A stretch of 64,000 bases of DNA from Antarcticibacterium flavum (GTDB lineage: Bacteria > Bacteroidota > Bacteroidia > Flavobacteriales > Flavobacteriaceae). How positions within the stretch are numbered: position 1 is the stretch's first letter; each line of letters opens with the position of its first letter. Both the position numbers and the translations under genes were made by a program. Below are positions 44,885 to 52,531 of this stretch, piece after piece. The DNA lies in contig NZ_CP040812.1 of NCBI RefSeq assembly GCF_006159205.1, positions 2,356,001-2,420,000 of the forward strand, written 5' to 3'. The notes under the pieces are model-generated. The model had not been told where the DNA came from and made no database searches. It worked only from the letters and a program-made list of their open reading frames with translations.

Positions 44885-46171
44885 GTGAAGATAATAAAAT
44901 CCAATCCGATCTCCGCTTTCGGAGGAGCAAATTTTGTTTTTGACTATTTGAACAAGATGAACATCGATCAAATTTGTAATGACAGGCTTCCTCCAATGGT
45001 CAATCAAAGTAAATATTCCTGGAAAGACATTTTCTATTCTTTGAAATCAGTCTACCTCTGTGGAGGAGATTATATCGAAGATTTACAAGCACATTTGAAA
45101 CCCCATTTCACTAATAATCCTTTTGTAAAACTAGCAAGTCCTGACACTGTTTTAAGAAGACTATCTCAACTTTCCGAGCAAACTCAATCTTGTAAAACCA
45201 AGCGAGGTGTTGTAACTCATCAATATTGTACAAACTCAAAATTAGAAAGTCTGAATATAGATATTCTTAAAAAGCTTGGAGTTTTTAAGTCTGACAAGCT
45301 TACTATTGATTACGACAACACGATTATTTTCAATGAAAAGGAAGATAGTAAGATGACGTATAAAAGGAATTATGGATATCAGCCCGGAGTATGTACCATA
45401 AATGAAGAGAACATCCTATATATTGAAAACCGGAACGGAAACTCGGATGCAAAATCTTTTCAGCTAGACACCCTTAAAAGAGTATTTGATTTATTGGATT
45501 CCCAAAAGATCAAAAAAGTCCATAATTTCAGAGCCGATGCGGCATCATACCAATATGATGTCATTTCCTTCTTACAAAGTAAGGTTGATAATTTTTACAT
45601 AGGATGCAGGAACAGCTATGTTGAAAAATATTTTTCCCAAGTTGGCCAGTGGGAAGAAATGAAGTGTGAAGATGGGACCATGGAAGTAGGATCTATTGAG
45701 ATAACCCCCTTTAAACGACAGTCCCCATCAAATAAGGCACAAACATATAGACTCGTTGTAAAAAGAAAACCAAAAAAAGATAGGCAGATAGACTTGATTA
45801 CTCAAGATATTTATGATTATAGAGCCATAATAACAAATGATTTTGATCTGGATACCAAAGGTGTTGCAGCGTTTTACAACCAAAGAGGAAATATGGAGCG
45901 CCAGTTTGATATACTTAAAAATGATTTTGGTTGGAACAATATGCCTTTCTCATCCTTGAACAAAAATCTTGTCTTCTTATACTTTACGGCAATATGCCGG
46001 AATCTCTACAATAAGATAATCCAGCATTTTTCTAAAACGAACAGGTATCTAAAACCCACTTACAGGATGAAAAAATTCATTTTCAGATTTATCATATTAC
46101 CTGCTAAATGGATCAAACAAAGCCGCCAACTCAAATTAAGGATTTATTCATACAACCATTATCAAACATAG
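44885..46171 (+). CDS. IS1380 family transposase
   Basis: This protein of 428 residues (GTG start at 44885; an in-frame GTG at 44864 would add seven residues) begins VKIIKSNPISAFGGANFVF, a form typical of IS1380 transposases. The DDE catalytic acids are candidates in LTIDYDNTIIF (Asp), FRADAASYQYD (Asp), and YNQRGNMERQFDILK (Glu). It catalyses cut-and-paste transposition. There is no frameshift or early stop, so the element could be active. Confidence 0.9.
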   Translation: MKIIKSNPISAFGGANFVFDYLNKMNIDQICNDRLPPMVNQSKYSWKDIFYSLKSVYLCGGDYIEDLQAHLKPHFTNNPFVKLASPDTVLRRLSQLSEQTQSCKTKRGVVTHQYCTNSKLESLNIDILKKLGVFKSDKLTIDYDNTIIFNEKEDSKMTYKRNYGYQPGVCTINEENILYIENRNGNSDAKSFQLDTLKRVFDLLDSQKIKKVHNFRADAASYQYDVISFLQSKVDNFYIGCRNSYVEKYFSQVGQWEEMKCEDGTMEVGSIEITPFKRQSPSNKAQTYRLVVKRKPKKDRQIDLITQDIYDYRAIITNDFDLDTKGVAAFYNQRGNMERQFDILKNDFGWNNMPFSSLNKNLVFLYFTAICRNLYNKIIQHFSKTNRYLKPTYRMKKFIFRFIILPAKWIKQSRQLKLRIYSYNHYQT

Positions 46172-46410
46172 TAACAACAACAGAAAGAGTAGAAAGGAAA
46201 TCTAATATCTGCAAAAATAATCCTACACCAGGGATGAGCTATTATTGTCTTAATTCAAAAAAATTAGCTTTTCAAACCTCAAATAGTAAACATCTCAATA
46301 ATAAAAAATAAAATGTGCCTGGATAATTCCTCGGAAACAAAATAATGGAAAACATTTTTATTATGAACCTATAAAAAAGATCAATTTTAAAGAGAGATGC
46401 GGATTTTAGG

Positions 46411-46414
46411 ATAT
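46411..46414 (+). repeat. right ATAT target-site duplication
   Basis: ATAT follows the right inverted repeat and matches the four bases before the left one. Confidence 0.85.
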
Positions 46415-46471
46415 ATCGGCTACACCCAGCGGGGTATTAATCCTGGTCCTTGGGAGGTTGAGGTACTTCAT
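46415..46471 (-). pseudogene. ogt: ogt, N-terminal fragment
   Basis: Nineteen codons from an ATG at 46471 read MKYLNLPRTRINTPLGVAD, ending at the IS boundary. With one copy of ATAT the frame continues as IYGDSSGIARITI in the C-terminal fragment. NTPLG is the usual N-terminal element of O6-alkylguanine methyltransferases. The start lies 35 bases inside the 3' end of the CNNM-CBS gene, which shows the intact gene overlapped and was presumably coupled to it. Confidence 0.82.
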
Positions 46472-47531
46472 CGTTTTGCTTTAAAAGTCCGAGTCTTCTA
46501 GCTCGTCGTTCCCAATTTTGTCGTGCAAGCACCTGCATATCCTCAATATTGTCACTTTCATCCATTATCTCCAGCCCAAGAAGGGTCTCAATTATATCTT
46601 CCATTGTGACTATACCCACAGTATTGCCGTATTCATCTACCACAACCGCAATATGAGCCCGTTTTTGAATAAAAGTCTCAAAAAGTTCGGGAATTGGTTT
46701 GTTCACATCGGTAATTAGGATATCCCTTTTCAACGTGCTTAGAGGCTCAGGACCTTTCTCATCTATCATTTCCTCCAGCACATCATCCTTAAGGATAAAG
46801 CCGGTGATATTATTGGATTTATCTTTGTAGACAGGAATTCGGGAAAATTTCAGGTTTTTATGAGTGCGATGAAAATCCTCAATGCTGGTTTTTTCATCTT
46901 CTGTCACTGCTACAGAGAAAGGTGTCATAATATCCTTTGCCTCAACAGATTTGAATACCAGGAGGTTTTTGATCACGGTGGTTTCACTTTCAGCAAAAAC
47001 ACCTTCTTCCTCGGCAGTATCAGTGAGGGCGATAAACTCTTCCCTGCTCATTGTGCTTACGTGGGCCGACTTTCCTATTAATTTTGTGGTAAGTAGCATA
47101 AGCCATAGAATACCGGTATACTTCAATGGAAAAATAAGTATTTGCAAAGTTCTGGCCGTAAAATTACCCAGGGATTGCCAGTAGGTGGCGCCAATGGTCT
47201 TTGGAATTATTTCAGAAATTATAAGAATTGCCAGGGTCATGATGGCAGAGACTATACCCACTGCATTCCCGCCGTCACCAAATGTTTTCTCTGCCTGCAC
47301 TCCCACGAGGATCGCACCAACAGTGTGAGCTACGGTATTCACCGTAAGTATAGCGATCAATGGTTTATCTATATCTTTTTTCAGGTTGGCAAGAGTTTGA
47401 GCAAATGCCTTTCCTTCATTGGTTTTCATTCGAATATAAGTAGGAGTAATACTTAGTAATACAGCTTCAAGTATCGAACATAGGAACGAAAAGAAGATGG
47501 ATATAACAGCGTAAAAAATTAATAATCCCAT
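46437..47531 (-). CDS. CNNM (DUF21)-CBS domain membrane protein, hemolysin/CorC-like
   Basis: This 364-residue protein has an N-terminal CNNM/DUF21 domain with about four membrane segments (residues 1-150), followed by a pair of CBS domains (about residues 200-325, DIMTPFSVAVTEDEKTS and VVVDEYGNTVGIVTMEDIIE). Such proteins bind adenine nucleotides through CBS and are linked to Mg2+/Co2+ transport; the role is not proven. The flavobacterial gliding protein GldE has a similar layout but is longer. The reading frame of ogt originally overlapped its 3' end. Confidence 0.85.
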   Translation of the reverse strand: MGLLIFYAVISIFFSFLCSILEAVLLSITPTYIRMKTNEGKAFAQTLANLKKDIDKPLIAILTVNTVAHTVGAILVGVQAEKTFGDGGNAVGIVSAIMTLAILIISEIIPKTIGATYWQSLGNFTARTLQILIFPLKYTGILWLMLLTTKLIGKSAHVSTMSREEFIALTDTAEEEGVFAESETTVIKNLLVFKSVEAKDIMTPFSVAVTEDEKTSIEDFHRTHKNLKFSRIPVYKDKSNNITGFILKDDVLEEMIDEKGPEPLSTLKRDILITDVNKPIPELFETFIQKRAHIAVVVDEYGNTVGIVTMEDIIETLLGLEIMDESDNIEDMQVLARQNWERRARRLGLLKQNDEVPQPPKDQD

Positions 47532-47619
47532 TACAAAATTTAGTGGATGTAGATTACTAAATTAGAGAATATAATCATAACAGCAAGGAATTAAGCCCGG
47601 AAAGAGATATAGCAAAAAT

Positions 47620-49322
47620 GAGGCCGTCTAAAAAGTAATTTTTAGGCGGTTTCTCTTTTTATGTTGTTTAATAATTGTTTTGCTTCTCCTTTTTATAAAA
47701 TTATAGAAAGTCAATGATATAGCTCTTAGGCTACACTGAACTTCCTAAGGTTGTGTGCCATTGCTATGAGTCCTATCTCAGTGGTAACCTTTTCCATTCC
47801 TCGGAGCATAAATCGCTTGAAGCCCATATTCTGCTTAATATTTCCAAAGACAGCCTCTACATCCCAGCACCGACGCTTGCGATGTGCTATACCTTCGTCA
47901 CTGAGCAGTAGATCCCTTGCTTTTTCTTTCAGGCGGATTAGGTTGTGATTGCGTTCTATAGTTCTGTTCCCCTTTGCTTTGTGGCAGCTGCCTCGCAGAG
48001 GGCATCCAAGGCAATTCTGAGCCTGGTATCTATGTATTGTTTGTTTAAAACCATTCTTAGTTTGACTCTCGTAGCATTCTATTTTATTCATCGCCTGTCC
48101 CATTGGACAGTAATAAGTATCTGTTTCACGGTTGTAAAACAAGTTATCTGGATGGAAAGGGTTTTCTCTGTGCTTTTTATCCCGTTGTTCTTTGTGAAAG
48201 TAGTTGTATTTCACATAGGCAGTAACTTCTTTCTCTTCTAGATCAACATAATTTTCTTCACTGCCGTAACCAGCGTCGGCAGTAAGAGTTTGAGGAGCTT
48301 CTCCATAGGAGGCAATATGTTTTTGCAGGTGATCTTTTAAAGTGGTGGTGTCAGCTGTAGTTTGTGCTAAGGAGTAGTTAACGATAAACTGATTGTTGGT
48401 TGAAGCCTGCAAGTTATACCCGGGTTTTAATTGCCCATTTTGCATATAATCATCTTTCATCCGCATAAAGGTGGCATCGGGATCTGTTTTGCTGTAGCTG
48501 TTCCTTGTTCCCAGGATCTTCTCCTGCTCATTATATTTTTGTAGGTTCTGTGGCCAGTTCTTTTTGGCATAATTGAGCTTTTGTTTGACCTTCTTGTCAA
48601 TCTCTTTGTCCTTCAGGGCCTGGTTTATGGTGTCAATGGTTTGAGCAACTTTTTCAGGATCTATAGCTTCAAAATCTGGTTCATTTGGCAACATTTGCTC
48701 CTGGTCATAAACGCTCTCCACATATTTCCAGAGTTCTTTGAGTTGTTTTTTGATACGCTCTTTGCTAGTCTTGTTAGACTTGCCCCACACAAAGGTATGG
48801 CGGTTAGCATTGGCTTCTATCTTGGTACCATCAACAAAAAGTTCTTTAAGAGAAAGCACTCCTTGTTCTGCCAATAAAATGACGACCTGATTAAAAATGT
48901 TTTGGAAAATTCCTTTTAATCGTTTTCCTCTAAAATCATTGATGGTGTTATGATCTGGTTTGCTTTGTCCGCTAAGCCACATAAAATGGATGTTCTCCTG
49001 CAGGGCTTGCTCTATCTTACGAGAGGAGTAAATGTTGCGCAAATAGGCATAGATGGTCACTTTTAGTAACATCCGGGGATGATAGCTGGAAGTACCACCT
49101 CCTTTATAGCTCCTTTCTAGAGTTGAGATATCAAGGCGATCAACAATGGTATTTACAATTCGGACAGGATGATTCTTAGGAACTAAATCATCATAGCTGG
49201 GTGGAAGAAGACTTAACTGGTCCTGAGAGTAAGTCTTAAATACAACTTTCTTGTTCATACCATGAAAATAATACATCTTAGAATTATTTCCAACGAAAAA
49301 GGCTGCCTTTTCAGACAGCCTC
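47620..49322 (-). mobile_element. IS1182-family insertion sequence, about 1.7 kb
   Basis: The ends show a related inverted repeat: GAGGCCGTCTAAAAAG at 47620-47635 and the complement of GAGGCTGTCTGAAAAG at 49307-49322 (two mismatches in 16). Each tip can also fold into a small hairpin that would act as a terminator. I see no target-site duplication. The single transposase gene runs on the minus strand. It sits between the CNNM-CBS gene and the DUF-like gene at 49334, without an evident gene disruption. Confidence 0.82.
47726..49258 (-). CDS. IS1182 family transposase
   Basis: This protein of 510 residues (ATG at 49258, MNKKVVFKTYSQDQL; in-frame ATGs at 49276 and 49324 are less likely) follows the IS1182 pattern: an N-terminal DNA-binding region (YLRNIYSSRKIEQAL), a central catalytic domain (LFVDGTKIEANANR, TADAGYGSEENY), a cysteine cluster (CPMGQ, CLGCPLRGSC) and a terminal acidic region (CWDVEAVFGNIKQNMGF). 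No stops or frameshifts are seen. The element may still be mobile. Confidence 0.92.
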   Translation of the reverse strand: MNKKVVFKTYSQDQLSLLPPSYDDLVPKNHPVRIVNTIVDRLDISTLERSYKGGGTSSYHPRMLLKVTIYAYLRNIYSSRKIEQALQENIHFMWLSGQSKPDHNTINDFRGKRLKGIFQNIFNQVVILLAEQGVLSLKELFVDGTKIEANANRHTFVWGKSNKTSKERIKKQLKELWKYVESVYDQEQMLPNEPDFEAIDPEKVAQTIDTINQALKDKEIDKKVKQKLNYAKKNWPQNLQKYNEQEKILGTRNSYSKTDPDATFMRMKDDYMQNGQLKPGYNLQASTNNQFIVNYSLAQTTADTTTLKDHLQKHIASYGEAPQTLTADAGYGSEENYVDLEEKEVTAYVKYNYFHKEQRDKKHRENPFHPDNLFYNRETDTYYCPMGQAMNKIECYESQTKNGFKQTIHRYQAQNCLGCPLRGSCHKAKGNRTIERNHNLIRLKEKARDLLLSDEGIAHRKRRCWDVEAVFGNIKQNMGFKRFMLRGMEKVTTEIGLIAMAHNLRKFSVA

Positions 49323-49333
49323 ACCTTTTTAAA

Positions 49334-49816
49334 TTAAGCCTGTAGGTGGCCTTTAATTAGGGTATCCCATTTATTGGCCAGGGCAAGTTGTGTTTCCACA
49401 TCGAAACCCGTCTCCTCCTCCTCATCATAAAAAACAATGCTAGTGGTATTACCGGGATGACCGTTTAGCAATTCCAGGGAGACGAGTTTACAAGAAGGAT
49501 TTTTATTTTCCTTTACCTCATCTACTGCAACTTTTTTCACACTCGACCTATGAACTTTTTTCAAGTCTACTACCTGCAGAGGCGAATTATGCAGGGTATT
49601 GATCACTACAAGCTTTTTAGCTGCAGAATCAAGGCCCAGCAATAGGGAAGGAGTAAGATCAATGGTGTCAAGTTTAATTTTGAACTGCTTCTCTGCAAGC
49701 TTTAATTGCTGAAGTCTTTTTTTGTTTTTGGCTGCTTGTTGCCAAATGATATAAGCCACAGGGCATACAAATAATAATATTAAAACAATGCCTATAGTGG
49801 CAGATGCTGTATCCAT
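49334..49816 (-). CDS. hypothetical membrane-anchored protein
   Basis: This 160-residue protein from the ATG at 49816 (MDTASATIGIVLILLF) has a single N-terminal membrane segment (about residues 7-25) and then a hydrophilic domain with helical KNKKRLQQLKLAEKQFKIK and a beta-rich part ending in a long acidic stretch (YDEEEETGFDVET). I do not recognise the family. The in-frame ATG at 49900 is less likely because it would put a cysteine-rich leader ahead of the membrane segment. Its stop is 12 bases from the IS1182 end. Confidence 0.65.
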   Translation of the reverse strand: MDTASATIGIVLILLFVCPVAYIIWQQAAKNKKRLQQLKLAEKQFKIKLDTIDLTPSLLLGLDSAAKKLVVINTLHNSPLQVVDLKKVHRSSVKKVAVDEVKENKNPSCKLVSLELLNGHPGNTTSIVFYDEEEETGFDVETQLALANKWDTLIKGHLQA

Positions 49817-49926
49817 TTTTAAATATATTTTTAGTGAATGCTGAATTTTTTGAGCCGAATAAATTGGGCACGGGCAGATTGGAATCCAAATAGGATCCAA
49901 ATGCAGGTTTAGAATAAAAAATTAGA

Positions 49927-50253
49927 TCACCAAAAGAAATGGAAGGGAAAGGTGTGTCGTTTTATAAGAGCTTTTTGAATTTCTGGATAAACAGAAAGAC
50001 ACAAAGGATCCAAATATACCTGTTTTGAATGTGCAGGAGTGGTAAAAGCAGAAAGTAAGCCTTGATTTCCAAAGGGTTTGGCGGTAACCACCTGGAAAAT
50101 GAAAGTTCCTGCGATCTCCTCAGAAAATAACGGAAGGTTATGGCTGTCTTCTTGAAGGGTTTCCTGTTCCACTTGCAGCGGAGCTGCAGGGGACAGGGCA
50201 AAAGAATTGCTGTTGCCAATGCTTATTATAGCAAGCAGCAAATAAATAAACAT
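49927..50253 (-). CDS. hypothetical exported protein
   Basis: This 108-residue protein from the ATG at 50253 begins MFIYLLLAIISIGNSNSFAL, a probable signal peptide. The remaining 88 residues are unlike any family I know and contain no obvious motif. A -7 box (TACATTTG) lies 29 bases upstream, which favours the ATG at 50253 over one at 50349. The C-terminus is aromatic and basic (KRHTFPFHFFW). It is probably a small periplasmic or secreted protein. Confidence 0.5.
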   Translation of the reverse strand: MFIYLLLAIISIGNSNSFALSPAAPLQVEQETLQEDSHNLPLFSEEIAGTFIFQVVTAKPFGNQGLLSAFTTPAHSKQVYLDPLCLSVYPEIQKALIKRHTFPFHFFW

Positions 50254-50281
50254 ACTCTTTATGTATGATACTTTCACAGCA

Positions 50282-50289
50282 CAAATGTA
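50282..50289 (-). promoter_or_regulatory. -7 promoter element for the 49927 gene
   Basis: The minus strand reads TACATTTG, a perfect TAnnTTTG match, 28 bases before the start at 50253. Confidence 0.45.
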
Positions 50290-50339
50290 GAGAGAAAGAG
50301 AATATGGAGGTGAAAAATTATGAAAATAATAAGCAATAG

Positions 50340-50363
50340 CTCCCGCCATATATTTAGCGGGAG
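50340..50363 (-). terminator. probable hairpin after hemB
   Basis: CTCCCGC and GCGGGAG (7-bp stem, 10-base loop) lie about 20 bases after the hemB stop on the minus strand. The following T run is weak, so termination is only likely. Confidence 0.45.
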
Positions 50364-50384
50364 TTACTCATTTTTTTCAAAATT

Positions 50385-51359
50385 CTAGGATAGCAACTTT
50401 GCGGCATCTTTTGCGAAATAGCTGGCGATCATATTTGCACCTGCCCGTTTAATGGCGGTGAGCTGTTCCATCATAACGGCATCGTGGTTTAACCATCCTT
50501 TTTCAGCTGCAGCTTTTAGCATGGCATACTCCCCGCTTACCTGGTACACGGCTACCGGAACATTCACGGTGTTCTTTATATCCCTTACAATATCAAGATA
50601 GCATAAACCGGGTTTTACCATGACGATATCTGCGCCTTCCTCAATATCCATAAGAGTTTCCTTTATAGCCTCATCCCGGTTGGCGGGATCCATTTGGTAG
50701 GTCTTCTTATCTCCAAACCCTGGAGCCGAATCCAAAGCATCCCTGAAGGGGCCATAAAATGCAGATGCATATTTAGCACTGTAACTCATTATTCCTGTAT
50801 CGTGATACCCTTCATCTTCCAGCAGACTCCTTATTTCAAAGATCCTACCGTCCATCATATCGCTGGGGGCAACAAAATCGGCACCTGCTTTTGCGTGGGA
50901 TAAAGACATCTCAGCAAGGATTGCTGTGGTATCATCATTAAGTATTTTCCCGTCTGCAACCACACCATCATGGCCGTAAGAAGAATATGGATCAAGTGCC
51001 ACATCTGTCATTACAAGCATATCTGGCACCGCGTTTTTGACAGTTTTAACAGCTCGCTGCATAAGGCCTTCAGCATTGATAGCTTCTGTACCGGCATTAT
51101 CCTTAAGTTCATCTGGCACCTTCACAAAAAGAAGCACAGCCTTAAGGCCAAGTTTCCATAGTTCTTTTACCTCTTTTTCAAGAAGATCCAGGCTATAACG
51201 ATAATAATTAGGCATGGAAGCGATCTCTTCCTTTATATTCTTTCCTTCAACTATGAACAGCGGGACAAGAAAATCATTGGGGGTTATTGAGGTTTCTCTT
51301 ACAAGGGACCTTATTGCCTCTCCTGTTCTTAATCTTCTGTTTCTTCTTAATGGATACAT
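50385..51359 (-). CDS. hemB: porphobilinogen synthase (delta-aminolevulinate dehydratase)
   Basis: This 324-residue TIM-barrel enzyme joins two 5-aminolevulinate molecules to porphobilinogen. The two active-site lysines are seen in MSYSAKYASAFYGPFRDA and VMVKPGLCYLD. DVALDPYSSYGHDG has the metal-region Asp and Ser in place of a cysteine-rich zinc site, which fits a magnesium-dependent bacterial type (inference). It is the last gene of the minus-strand heme cluster, 12 bases after the RraB-like gene. Confidence 0.95.
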   Translation of the reverse strand: MYPLRRNRRLRTGEAIRSLVRETSITPNDFLVPLFIVEGKNIKEEIASMPNYYRYSLDLLEKEVKELWKLGLKAVLLFVKVPDELKDNAGTEAINAEGLMQRAVKTVKNAVPDMLVMTDVALDPYSSYGHDGVVADGKILNDDTTAILAEMSLSHAKAGADFVAPSDMMDGRIFEIRSLLEDEGYHDTGIMSYSAKYASAFYGPFRDALDSAPGFGDKKTYQMDPANRDEAIKETLMDIEEGADIVMVKPGLCYLDIVRDIKNTVNVPVAVYQVSGEYAMLKAAAEKGWLNHDAVMMEQLTAIKRAGANMIASYFAKDAAKLLS

Positions 51360-51371
51360 TATAATGTAGGT

Positions 51372-51641
51372 TTAATTATCAATTTGTGTTTCCCAGCCAT
51401 CGTATTCGCCCCTGTATTCCGCTGCTATTTCGATGAAGTCTTCGGTGTCGAAATTAATGGAGTCCTCATTTAATTTCTCCACCCTTCCAACAATTAATAG
51501 AAATTTATCATTGGCAGATTTCCGTTCCAAATCTTTTCCCATCGTGGAGAATCCAATTTGGTTCATATGGACTTCAAATTTCAGCAAATCCTTTTTCTCC
51601 TGAAAATAAAACCAGTGTGTAATTGGATGTTTTTCCATCAT
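51372..51641 (-). CDS. RraB-like (ribonuclease E inhibitor B) domain protein
   Basis: From the ATG at 51641 this is an 89-residue acidic protein. A GGGAGG ribosome-binding site sits 5 bases before it, which decides this start over the in-frame ATG at 51695. The C-terminus AAEYRGEYDGWETQI matches the YDGWET core of RraB-type proteins, which in E. coli bind RNase E. Whether it acts on an RNase here is unknown. It sits immediately after the RAYT gene and before hemB. Confidence 0.7.
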   Translation of the reverse strand: MMEKHPITHWFYFQEKKDLLKFEVHMNQIGFSTMGKDLERKSANDKFLLIVGRVEKLNEDSINFDTEDFIEIAAEYRGEYDGWETQIDN

Positions 51642-51695
51642 ATTACCTCCCAGGGATTTAAAGAGGCTAATTACTATCCTGTTGAGATATTTCAT

Positions 51696-52154
51696 TTAAT
51701 TTTCCGGAAAGGCATATTTAGGATCAAAGGAAATATTATAGTTGTGGAGGAATTGAGAATATTCTTCCTTGAAAGAGGATTTCCTGTGATGGTGTTCCTG
51801 ATTTTCTATATATCGAATAATTCTGGTGAGTTGCGAGTGGCCATAAGAAAAGGCGCCAAAACCGTTTTGCCATTCAAACTTATGAAGCTGCCATTTTTTC
51901 TCATTTATGAACCGGGAGGTGTTTGCTTTTATGTCCCTCACAAGATCAGATAAAGATTTTGTAGGTTTTAATCCAATTAAAATATGGATATGATCTGGCA
52001 TTCCATTTATTGCAATTAATTTTTGACCTTCGTTTGTTACAATCCCGGTGATGTATTTATATATTTCGTCCTTTTTCTCCGGTGGAAGCATATTTGCTCT
52101 TCGCTTTACTGCAAAGACGACATGAATATATATCTGCGAATAGGTATCTGCCAT
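51696..52154 (-). CDS. REP-associated tyrosine transposase (RAYT, IS200/IS605 type)
   Basis: This 152-residue protein (ATG at 52154, MADTYSQIYIH; an ATG at 52175 would add seven residues) has the HUH motif MPDHIHILIG and a candidate catalytic tyrosine in GFGAFSYGHSQL. It belongs to the Y1 single-strand transposases. No orfB/TnpB gene is adjacent, and the region upstream carries several REP-like GC-rich palindromes, as in the RAYT systems known from other bacteria. It probably nicks and rejoins DNA at these palindromes. Confidence 0.85.
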   Translation of the reverse strand: MADTYSQIYIHVVFAVKRRANMLPPEKKDEIYKYITGIVTNEGQKLIAINGMPDHIHILIGLKPTKSLSDLVRDIKANTSRFINEKKWQLHKFEWQNGFGAFSYGHSQLTRIIRYIENQEHHHRKSSFKEEYSQFLHNYNISFDPKYAFPEN

Positions 52155-52531
52155 TTTTGAATTTTTGCTCCACATGAGCTGTCCGGTATATAATTTAAAT
52201 AAAATTTCTCTGGCTTCTTATTTTTTAAGCTGTTAATAACAATTATCAGATTTTTAATTTGTCAATTATGGAGGTAAATTTAATTTTTGGAAAGACCCGG
52301 CATTTTTCTGAGCATGGGTTGTGTCATAAATATGCCGCTCCTCCGGGGCTCCCCATTTCTAACTGTGCATTTTAGCTATACATATGGCGCTCCTCTGGAG
52401 CTCAATCCAGCCTTGGCGGGGCGACATATTTATAGGGAATCATATTTTGGGAGCGCCATATTATAGCCCCGGCGGGGCGACATATTTATAGCCCCCCGGC
52501 GGGGCGGCATATATATTTTAGAATACAGATA
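52155..52531. other. intergenic region holding a REP-like palindrome array
   Basis: No gene is seen between hemF and the RAYT gene. The part at 52155-52325 is AT-rich; the part at 52328-52516 is a cluster of GC-rich palindromic units. Confidence 0.7.
52328..52516. repeat. REP-like palindrome array, about six units
   Basis: Units share a GC-rich hairpin core and an ATAT-rich tail. Two lie in one orientation (52328-52350 with GCCGCTCCTCCGGGGCT, and 52381-52402 with GGCGCTCCTCTGGAGCTC). Others are inverted (52411-52435, 52463-52490, 52491-52516), each with GGCGGGGCGACATATTTATA or close to it. A partial unit is at 52451-52466. The best hairpins are GCCCC-GGC-GGGGC (52466-52478) and the related 52491-52505. 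They lie directly upstream of the RAYT gene. Confidence 0.8.

Larger units (their letters stand above)
44779..46410 (+). mobile_element. IS1380-family insertion sequence, 1632 bp
   Basis: The element is bounded by 11-base perfect inverted repeats, CCTAAAATCCG (44779-44789) and CGGATTTTAGG (46400-46410), with weaker similarity further in. It is flanked by 4-bp ATAT duplications, within the 4-5 bp reported for this family. It carries one transposase gene. A hairpin and A-rich run at 44803-44842 form a terminator on the minus strand. The inserted site interrupts an ogt gene. The perfect duplication and intact transposase suggest a recent insertion. Confidence 0.92.

Noticed and set aside
46108..46311. 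67-codon frame after the IS transposase
   Set aside because: It overlaps the transposase 3' end in another frame and ends in AT-rich IS sequence; no support.
49817..49900. longer start for the hypothetical membrane protein
   Set aside because: The added leader is cysteine- and proline-rich and precedes the membrane segment without a signal-like pattern.
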